A DNA stretch of 5,155 nucleotides, from positions 1 to 5,155 of the forward strand of contig CAJMQD010000092.1 in NCBI GenBank assembly GCA_905215425.1, in the 5' to 3' direction. Positions 1-4,807 of the stretch are shown here, in pieces. The notes under the pieces were generated by a model. That model ran no database searches. It was not told the DNA's origin and saw nothing but the letters and a program-made list of their open reading frames with translations. Each line of letters opens with the position of its first letter. Within the stretch, counting starts at the first letter, position 1. The translations under genes were made by a program, and so were the position numbers. The stretch comes from an uncultured bacterium (GTDB lineage: Bacteria; Bacillota; Clostridia; Oscillospirales; Oscillospiraceae).

Positions 1-354
1 CCCCACCCCTCGGTCGCGGCGCCGGTAGCCCCGGAAGGTCCGGACCGGCATCGGCTCCAGGGTCAAGGCGGTCACCTGCGCCCCCGGAGTCTTGTCCTCG
101 TCCAGCGCGGTGCCCAGGTTATGGCTGTGCACCCACGCCCCGGGGGCGATCTCCCTCTTGGCCCGCCCGATGGGGCAGCCGTATTTGATCACCTCGCCCC
201 CGGCGGCGATGGGGGCGAGCGCTAGCTTGTGTCCCTGTGGGATGTCCTCCAGCGCTGTGACCTCTCTTCCCTCCACCCGGACACGTTCCCCCGCCGCGAC
301 GGGAGAAAGGGCAACGGCAACGTTGTCCCTGGGATGAATCCGCAGTACTGCCAT
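1..354 (-). CDS. uxaA: Altronate dehydratase, N-terminal part (cut by window edge)
   Basis: The first 118 residues of UxaA, which dehydrates D-altronate to 2-keto-3-deoxy-D-gluconate in cytoplasmic galacturonate catabolism. The reading frame stays open to base 1. The start MAVLRIHPRDNVAVAL matches the family N-terminus. Residues 1 to about 95 form the SAF domain, with the recognisable stretches GHKLALAPIAAGGEVIKYG (41-59), PIGRA (61-65) and GAWVHSHNL (72-80). Residues 105-118 (FRGYRRRDRGVG) correspond to the FxGYxRxDGxxGxRN entry into the large catalytic domain, so this is probably the full-length single-chain form of about 490-500 residues and not the small split subunit. The ATG at 354 is chosen because AGGAGGG lies 6 nt upstream. 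It starts 11 nt after the uxaB stop, so the two genes are co-transcribed. The RRDRGVG wording departs slightly from the usual RPDGRVG. Confidence 0.93.
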   Translation of the reverse strand, partial: MAVLRIHPRDNVAVALSPVAAGERVRVEGREVTALEDIPQGHKLALAPIAAGGEVIKYGCPIGRAKREIAPGAWVHSHNLGTALDEDKTPGAQVTALTLEPMPVRTFRGYRRRDRGVG

Positions 355-360
355 ATCTGT

Positions 361-368
361 CCCTCCTA
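361..368 (-). promoter_or_regulatory. uxaA ribosome binding site overlapping the uxaB stop codon
   Basis: On the minus strand AGGAGGG occupies 367-361, six bases before the uxaA ATG at 354. The uxaB stop TAG (368-366) shares its A and G with this motif. A ribosome finishing uxaB therefore ends on the uxaA Shine-Dalgarno sequence, a layout that favours translational coupling and matched UxaB/UxaA output. The coupling is inferred; the overlap is directly visible. Confidence 0.85.
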
Positions 369-1805
369 TCTGCAATCCGCCAGGGCCGCGGCCATGCCGT
401 CTGCACGGATCCGGGCCAAAGCCTGCCCCGCCGCCGGGACGAAGCCGGGCAGCGTGCGCAAATCCTCCCCCCAGAAGTCCGTGCGGGCCGCCAGGGCGGC
501 GATCAGCGCCTCCGGCGCCAGCCCGCTGTTTTGGGCAAAAAAGTCCAGTACGGCGGGCTCGTCCCGAACCGGATAGGCATGGCCGCACCGCTCTGCCTGG
601 GTATAGAAAGCGGCCAGAGCGGCAAACGAGAAGGTGAGGCGGTCCGGCGCCCGGCCGTTCTGTGCCAGGAAGGCGTTTACGCTGGGCAGCACCCTGGCAC
701 GCCACTTGGACACGGAGTTGAGGGCAATGTCCAGCAGCCTGTGGTCGATATAGGGATTGGAAAACCGCTCCTCCACCGCCCTGGCAAATGCCTCACAGTC
801 CGTCCGGGGCAGGGAGAGGGTGGGGATGATCTCCTCAAAGAGGGCTCCCTCCAGGAAGGCGCGGACCGCAGGGTCCTCCATGCAGGTGCGGACGATATCA
901 TGCCCCGCCAAGAAGGCCGCAGGCACCATGGCGGTGTGACCGCCGTTGAGTATACGCACCTTCTGTTCCTTGTACGGATGGTGGTCGGCCACAAACTTCA
1001 CCGGCAGGCCCGCCTGCGGCGCGGGGAACTCCTCCGCCAGGGACTCGTCTCCCTCGATCACCCACAGTCCAAATGGCTCCGCAGTATCCAGAAGCGCGTC
1101 GCGGTAACCGTTGCTCGCATGGAGTTCCTCCGCCCAGTCCTTGGGATACCCGGTGACGATGCGGTCCACCAGGGTGCTGCAAAAGCGGTTCTCCTCCCGC
1201 AGCCAGCGCCGGAACGCCTCCCCCAAGCCCCAATCCTCGGCGTGGCGGAGCACGTACTCCCGGAGCACGCTGCCGTTGTCCGCAATGAGCTCGCAGGGCA
1301 GCAGCACCCACCCCCGCTCTCCCGCCTGCCAACGTTCCCACAGCAGGCGGGTCAGCTTGGCAGGAAAGGAGGCGGGAGGTCGGTCGTCAAACCGGCAGGA
1401 CCCATCATAGACGATGCCCGCCTCCGTCGTGTTGGAGATCACAAAGCGCAGCGCCGGGCTGCGGGCGGTACGCAGCAGTTCCTCCCAGTCCGTAAAGACA
1501 TCCAGCCCCCGGCTGATGCAGCTGATGATCCGCCGGTCGTTTACCACCGCGCCGTCATACTTCCCCCGCAGACAGAGTTGGTAAAGCCCCTCCTGCGCGT
1601 TGATGCGCGCGGCCTTGCCGGTAGAGGCCGGAGGCACCACCACTGCCTTGCCGTTGAAGCCCGCCCGCTCGTTCATCACATCGATGAAGTGATCGGCAAA
1701 ACCCCGGAGGAAATTCCCCTCGCCAAATTGGAGCACCCGCTCGGGCGCCTGCCGGAGGAGATAGCCTTTCCACTCCCCCAGCGTCGTATAGGTCAGTTGT
1801 TCCAT
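366..1805 (-). CDS. uxaB: Tagaturonate reductase (altronate oxidoreductase)
   Basis: A 479-residue NAD-dependent enzyme that reduces D-tagaturonate to D-altronate in the cytoplasm, the step before UxaA. It belongs to the polyol-specific long-chain (mannitol) dehydrogenase family and is close to the usual UxaB length (about 480). The N-terminal nucleotide-binding segment is VLQFGEGNFLRGF (residues 24-36), followed by the conserved SNTTEAG (124-130). The catalytic pattern K-x4-N-x2-H of the family is present as KVRILNGGH, giving Lys282, Asn287 and His290. FSNPYIDHRLLDI (348-360), from the C-terminal domain, is also typical. The gene has no visible breaks. Its ATG has an AAAGGGG-type ribosome binding site at 1820-1814, eight bases upstream. 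It leads the uxaBA unit from the promoter at 1886-1858. Fructuronate reductase (UxuB) and mannitol dehydrogenase are related alternatives, but the linked uxaA and the overall motif set favour UxaB. Confidence 0.95.
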   Translation of the reverse strand: MEQLTYTTLGEWKGYLLRQAPERVLQFGEGNFLRGFADHFIDVMNERAGFNGKAVVVPPASTGKAARINAQEGLYQLCLRGKYDGAVVNDRRIISCISRGLDVFTDWEELLRTARSPALRFVISNTTEAGIVYDGSCRFDDRPPASFPAKLTRLLWERWQAGERGWVLLPCELIADNGSVLREYVLRHAEDWGLGEAFRRWLREENRFCSTLVDRIVTGYPKDWAEELHASNGYRDALLDTAEPFGLWVIEGDESLAEEFPAPQAGLPVKFVADHHPYKEQKVRILNGGHTAMVPAAFLAGHDIVRTCMEDPAVRAFLEGALFEEIIPTLSLPRTDCEAFARAVEERFSNPYIDHRLLDIALNSVSKWRARVLPSVNAFLAQNGRAPDRLTFSFAALAAFYTQAERCGHAYPVRDEPAVLDFFAQNSGLAPEALIAALAARTDFWGEDLRTLPGFVPAAGQALARIRADGMAAALADCR

Positions 1806-1840
1806 CTTGAAAACCCCTTTCCTGCCGTCTCAGTCCTCAC

Positions 1841-1863
1841 TGATATATCTATGATATATCATA
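1841..1863. promoter_or_regulatory. Putative operator: overlapping AT-rich palindromes at the uxaB promoter
   Basis: Two nested symmetries are present. TATGATATATCATA at 1850-1863 is a perfect 14-bp palindrome covering the -10 box. The arms TGATATATC (1841-1849) and GATATATCA (1853-1861) form a 9-bp perfect inverted repeat around a 3-bp centre. The octamer GATATATC occurs twice with an 11-bp period, about one helical turn, so the site could hold two dimers side by side. The 14-bp box recurs with one mismatch at the promoter of the GntR-family gene (4763-4776). I infer binding by that regulator; another hexuronate regulator outside the window is the alternative. Confidence 0.6.
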
Positions 1864-1886
1864 AGTTTCAGCCACCGCCCTGTCAA
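1858..1886 (-). promoter_or_regulatory. Predicted sigma-A/sigma-70 promoter of uxaBA
   Basis: On the minus strand a perfect -35 box TTGACA (1886-1881) is followed after 17 bases by TATGAT (1863-1858), a five-of-six match to the -10 consensus. Transcription would start near 1851, giving a leader of about 45 nt before the uxaB ATG. The -10 box lies inside a perfect 14-bp palindrome, so a bound repressor would block RNA polymerase. The boxes are read directly; activity is inferred. Confidence 0.78.
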
Positions 1887-1910
1887 TCCTCTTTTTTGAT
1901 CTGACCACTG

Positions 1911-1928
1911 CCGGACAGCTCCGTCCGG
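1911..1928. repeat. Short GC-rich inverted repeat between terminator and uxaB promoter
   Basis: The arms CCGGAC (1911-1916) and GTCCGG (1923-1928) are perfect inverted repeats around a 6-nt loop. No T-tract follows on either strand, so it does not look like an intrinsic terminator. It lies about 25 bp upstream of the uxaB -35 box, where an activator or accessory regulator site could sit. A chance repeat is also possible. Confidence 0.35.
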
Positions 1929-1949
1929 GACGTGCCCTCCCAGCCTGTT

Positions 1950-1992
1950 AAAAGAGAGCGGCGGAGGGATGGTCCCTCCGCCGCTCTCTTTT
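1950..1992 (-). terminator. Intrinsic terminator after the thiolase gene (bidirectional in structure)
   Basis: A perfect 20-bp inverted repeat, with arms 1950-1969 and 1973-1992, flanks a 3-nt loop. The stem core is GC-rich (GCGGCGGAGGGA) and both outer ends are AAAA/TTTT, so an RNA from either strand ends in a short U run. It lies about 40 bp beyond the thiolase stop and upstream of the uxaB promoter. It therefore probably ends the gntR-BKACE-thiolase transcript and insulates uxaBA from read-through. No plus-strand gene converges on it in this window. Confidence 0.92.
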
Positions 1993-2029
1993 CGTGATTC
2001 ACATAGCCTTGCAGGCGCTGTCCTCTAAC

Positions 2030-3208
2030 CTAGCGTTCCACCACAAGGGACATGCCCTGTCCCCCGCCGATGCAGAAGGTCACCAGTCCGCGCTTTACAT
2101 TCCGGCGCTTCATCTCATGCAGGATGCGGGCCACCAGAATACCCCCGCTGGCCGCATTAGGGTGCCCGATTGAAATGGCGCCTCCGTTGACGTTGATACG
2201 TGCCATATCCGCTTCGTTATCCAGGCCTAAGACCTTCAGGCAGGCCAAACTCTGTGCGGCAAACGCCTCATTGATTTCGATCAGGTCGAAGTCTTTCAGC
2301 GAAAGTCCGGTCTGTGCCATCAGCTTCTGCGTGGCCACCACAGGGCCGTATCCCATATAATGCGGGTGGTATCCGGCACAGGCGAATGCGGTCACGGTTC
2401 CCAGCGGTTCTAGGCACTCTTTCTCTGCCCGCGCCGCAGACATGACCAACATAGCAGACGCTCCATCGTTCATAGGCGAGCTATTGCCGGCAGTTACCAC
2501 GCCGTCGGCTTTGACAACGGGCTTTAGTTTGCTTAGGGACTCTACCGTACAGTCAGGGCGGACACAGTCGTCCATCACGACGGTCTTTGCCGCCCCTTTC
2601 TTCTGCGGGATCGTGATGGGGACAATCTGCTCATCAAACAATCTCTCCGCCCATGCCGCCGCCGCCAGCTTATGGCTGCGGCAGGCAAACTCGTCACAGG
2701 CCGCCCGGCTGATTCCGTATTGCTCGGCCAAGTTTTCCGCAGTCTGAAGCATGGATACATCTCCGATATTGTCCGGAGACCGCTTGACCTCCAGAATCTT
2801 CAGGGTGCTCGGATAGGCCTGCTCCGGACGTTTGACCAAAATCGGCTGTTGTGAATAGCTGTCCACACCGCCGGCCATAACGATATCCGCGTGCTCCGAC
2901 TCGATCAGCGCCGCGGCAAAGGCCAGGGCGGTCAAGGAGCTGGCGCACCGCCGTTCAATGGTAGCGCCCGGCACCTCCATCGGCATGTCCGCCGCCAGCC
3001 AAGCCATACGGGCGGGGCTTCCATTGTCGTTGTTCATCAGGTTGCTGAACAGGACTTCATCCACTTTGGATGGATCGATCCCCGCCTTCTGTATGGAGGC
3101 CTTGATGACTTCGGCCGCCAGGGTCATGGCGGGCACGCCGGCCAGGGACTGCCGCATCTTCCCAACGGGTGTACGCACCGCATTTACGATGACTGCACGA
3201 TTCTTCAT
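2030..3208 (-). CDS. Thiolase (acetyl-CoA C-acyltransferase family), substrate not assigned
   Basis: A 392-residue type II thiolase, the usual family length. Such enzymes reversibly condense two acyl-CoAs or cleave a 3-ketoacyl-CoA with CoA. The nucleophile is Cys88 in ERRCASSLTAL (85-95). The other catalytic motifs are NEAF (313-316), GHP with His349, and CIGGGQG with Cys379. The loop normally reading HMGxTAEN is here SMLQTAEN (152-159), and GHPxGASG is GHPNAASG, so chain-length or acyl specificity may differ from acetoacetyl-CoA thiolase. I choose ATG at 3208: its A-T-G overlaps the BKACE stop as ATGA, and GAGGTG lies a few bases upstream. An in-frame GTG at 3214 would add two residues but lacks a good ribosome site. 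It is translationally coupled to the BKACE, which implies a shared pathway. Family assignment is firm; the substrate is unknown. Confidence 0.93.
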   Translation of the reverse strand: MKNRAVIVNAVRTPVGKMRQSLAGVPAMTLAAEVIKASIQKAGIDPSKVDEVLFSNLMNNDNGSPARMAWLAADMPMEVPGATIERRCASSLTALAFAAALIESEHADIVMAGGVDSYSQQPILVKRPEQAYPSTLKILEVKRSPDNIGDVSMLQTAENLAEQYGISRAACDEFACRSHKLAAAAWAERLFDEQIVPITIPQKKGAAKTVVMDDCVRPDCTVESLSKLKPVVKADGVVTAGNSSPMNDGASAMLVMSAARAEKECLEPLGTVTAFACAGYHPHYMGYGPVVATQKLMAQTGLSLKDFDLIEINEAFAAQSLACLKVLGLDNEADMARINVNGGAISIGHPNAASGGILVARILHEMKRRNVKRGLVTFCIGGGQGMSLVVER

Positions 3209-4026
3209 GCCCACACCTCATCCAGCCCCAAGATTCGCCGCGCATCGCCGACCGTGGCCAGGGGGCGCTCAAACTCGTCCGCGATTCGTTTGATTCGATC
3301 CACAAATTCTACATTGTGCTCCGCCAAGATGCCCTTTCGAATATAGATATTATCCTCCATTCCCACACGGAGGTTTCCGCCCATATGGATGGCCATCGTA
3401 CTGATCGTCAGCGCTTGTCTTCCAAGGCCGACCGCTCCCCACGTCGCATCCGCGGGAATGCTCTCGGCCAGGAACAGGAGGTTTCGCTCTGTGGCGGCCA
3501 TACCGCCTTTTACCCCCAGTACGAACTGATAATGCAGCGGCCCCGAAAGGAACCCCTCTCTATGAAGGCGCAGGCTGTTTTCCACCATGCCCGCGTCATA
3601 GCACTCGATTTCCGGCTTTACATGGTATTCCCGCATGGCCTGTGCAAAGCGCTTCATCATATCTTCCTTGTTGATGAAGATACCCTCTCCAAAATTCATG
3701 GAGCCTGCGTTGAAAGAGGCCAGATCAGGCCGCAGTTCCAGAGGCTTGAGCCGCACTTCTTCAGAAAACTCCATGCCGGAGGTGGTCAGATTGATGAGAA
3801 TATCACATTTGTCCCGGATCCGCTCCACAGTCTCCTTGAAGCGGGCAAAGTCCATGGAGCGTCCTCCCTGCTCATCCCGCACATGGATGTGCGCGACGCT
3901 GGCGCCGGCCAGATAGCACTGGTACACTTCTTCCGCGATCTGCTCCGGGGTAATCGCAAGGTTGGGACATTTGCTCAGAGGTGTTCCGCTTCCTGTGGTC
4001 GCTACGGTAATAATCAGTTTTTCCAT
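3205..4026 (-). CDS. BKACE-family (DUF849) beta-keto acid cleavage enzyme, Kce-like
   Basis: A 273-residue TIM-barrel enzyme of the BKACE family, the typical length. Members use a divalent metal, usually zinc, to convert a beta-keto acid plus acetyl-CoA into acetoacetate and a new acyl-CoA; the founding member Kce acts on 3-keto-5-aminohexanoate in lysine fermentation. Motifs in order: TGSGTPLSKCPNLAITPEQI (11-30); HIHVRD with metal ligands His46 and His48; NAGSMNFGEGIFIN (106-119); PEIECYDAGMV (138-148); QFVLGVKGGM (167-176); and GGNLRVGMEDNIY (216-228), with Arg220, Glu224 and Asp225 in the conserved acidic site. From memory Kce has an active-site Glu at position 14, where this protein has Gly, so lysine-derived 3-keto-5-aminohexanoate may not be its substrate. 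AAGGAGAG at 4038-4031 precedes the ATG. It follows the regulator gene by 38 bp and overlaps the thiolase by 4 bp. Confidence 0.92.
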   Translation of the reverse strand: MEKLIITVATTGSGTPLSKCPNLAITPEQIAEEVYQCYLAGASVAHIHVRDEQGGRSMDFARFKETVERIRDKCDILINLTTSGMEFSEEVRLKPLELRPDLASFNAGSMNFGEGIFINKEDMMKRFAQAMREYHVKPEIECYDAGMVENSLRLHREGFLSGPLHYQFVLGVKGGMAATERNLLFLAESIPADATWGAVGLGRQALTISTMAIHMGGNLRVGMEDNIYIRKGILAEHNVEFVDRIKRIADEFERPLATVGDARRILGLDEVWA

Positions 4027-4064
4027 GGTTCTCTCCTTCGGCGGAGACCCAGCGTGTAATAGAG

Positions 4065-4712
4065 CTATTCTTTCCTCTTCCGCAGATATGCGCTCATGAC
4101 CGCGCCCGCTTTTTCCTTATGCGCACGTACACACTGTTCTACGCCATCATAATCTTTTTCCGAGAGAAGCTGGATGATGTGCTCGTGATCCTTGATCGAA
4201 CCCGGGATCATACTCGGTGCCATGGAGAATACGGAACGGGTAATCCCCCACTTCTTCCACAATTCACAGATCATATCATATAGCTCTCTCTGGGGAAGCC
4301 TTTGATAAATTGCCAAATGAAATTTTTGATTTAAATCGCTGTAGTTCTGCCCTGCCTCTTCGCAAGCCTGCATTTGCGTATTCAGCTCGCGCAGGCCGTC
4401 AAGATCTGCCTCTGTGAGATAGTCAATTGCCAGCCTGGATGCGTACCCCTCGAGGACCCCCTTGATCTGGAAGATGGTTATGGCCTTCTCCGGATCAAAG
4501 GCTTTCACATAGGGGCCTTTGTTTGCCTGGATCTCTACGTATCCTTCGCTTTCCAGCCGGCGTATCGCCTCCCGGACAGGGATTTCACTGCTCTCGTTGT
4601 CCTTTGCCAACTGACTAATGACCAGGCGTTTCCCCGGCTCGTATACTCCGTTTTCAATCCCGGAGAGCAGATTTTCATAGACAAGATCTACTTTGCTTTT
4701 ATATGCTCGCAT
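4065..4712 (-). CDS. GntR-family transcriptional regulator, FCD (FadR) subfamily
   Basis: A 215-residue DNA-binding regulator. Residues 5-70 are the winged helix-turn-helix, with ISQLAKDNESSEIPVREAIR (32-51), RLESEGYVE (52-60) and the wing NKGPYV (64-69). Residues about 75-210 are the all-helical FCD ligand-binding domain. The likely metal and ligand site is NQKFH (Asn128, His132), His178 in DHEHII and His198 in RAHKEKA; Asn replaces the more frequent Asp at the first ligand, a known variation. FCD regulators usually sense carboxylates, sugar acids or fatty acyl compounds. The ATG at 4712 follows AGGAGG (4727-4722) by about nine bases. Its promoter carries a palindrome over the -10, which suggests autoregulation. 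A near-identical box at the uxaB promoter suggests it also controls uxaBA. The effector is not deducible. The gene is clearly lower in GC than uxaBA. Confidence 0.93.
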   Translation of the reverse strand: MRAYKSKVDLVYENLLSGIENGVYEPGKRLVISQLAKDNESSEIPVREAIRRLESEGYVEIQANKGPYVKAFDPEKAITIFQIKGVLEGYASRLAIDYLTEADLDGLRELNTQMQACEEAGQNYSDLNQKFHLAIYQRLPQRELYDMICELWKKWGITRSVFSMAPSMIPGSIKDHEHIIQLLSEKDYDGVEQCVRAHKEKAGAVMSAYLRKRKE

Positions 4713-4728
4713 CGATTATTGCCTCCTA

Positions 4729-4738
4729 ACTGTACAGT
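4729..4738. promoter_or_regulatory. Perfect 10-bp palindrome in the gntR leader
   Basis: ACTGTACAGT is a perfect palindrome located in the predicted 5' leader, directly upstream of the AGGAGG ribosome site. The half-site ACTGT recurs at 4786-4790, over the -35 box. It could be a second operator or a DNA element for another regulator; given its short length, chance is possible. Confidence 0.35.
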
Positions 4739-4762
4739 CCAATTACTGCATCACATTAAATA

Positions 4763-4782
4763 TATTATATATCATATATAAT
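4763..4782. promoter_or_regulatory. Putative autoregulatory operator over the gntR promoter
   Basis: The arms ATTATATAT (4764-4772) and ATATATAAT (4774-4782) form a perfect 9-bp inverted repeat around a single central C. On the minus strand TATGATATATAATA (4776-4763) matches the perfect palindrome TATGATATATCATA of the uxaB promoter at 13 of 14 positions. The site covers the -10 box and part of the spacer. GntR-type regulators commonly repress their own promoters through such sites; that role is inferred here. AT-rich sequence makes chance symmetry easier. Confidence 0.6.
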
Positions 4783-4793
4783 CGAACTGTCAA
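4764..4793 (-). promoter_or_regulatory. Predicted promoter of the gntR-BKACE-thiolase operon
   Basis: Both hexamers match the sigma-A/sigma-70 consensus perfectly on the minus strand: TTGACA (4793-4788) and TATAAT (4769-4764), 18 bases apart. The expected start is near 4757, leaving a leader of about 45 nt before the regulator ATG. The promoter sits in the 95-bp gap after the TRAP permease stop. No hairpin terminator is visible in that gap, so read-through from the transporter gene is also possible. Confidence 0.8.
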
Positions 4794-4807
4794 TTTTTGA
4801 AGAAATC

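Noticed and set aside
531..1904. Long plus-strand open frame of 457 codons opposite uxaB
   Set aside because: It is exactly antisense to the well-supported uxaB, has a Pro/Arg/Gly/His-rich composition typical of a mirrored high-GC gene, and shows no recognisable domain.
1806..1905. Possible riboswitch or leader RNA before uxaB
   Set aside because: The predicted leader is only about 45 nt and contains no conserved aptamer-like structure; the symmetry present is DNA-level and AT-rich at the promoter.
1950..1992. The 20-bp inverted repeat as a mobile-element end or attachment site
   Set aside because: GC-rich stem, 3-nt loop, flanking A/T runs and position just after a stop codon all fit an intrinsic terminator; no transposase or target duplication is nearby.
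4031..4046. Small hairpin (GGAGA/TCTCC arms) that could mask the BKACE ribosome binding site
   Set aside because: The stem is only about five base pairs with a six-base loop, too weak to claim translational control or a riboswitch.
3316..4059. Plus-strand open frame of 247 codons opposite the BKACE gene
   Set aside because: It lies antisense to a clear DUF849 protein, has no family motif and no convincing ribosome site; it is a shadow frame.
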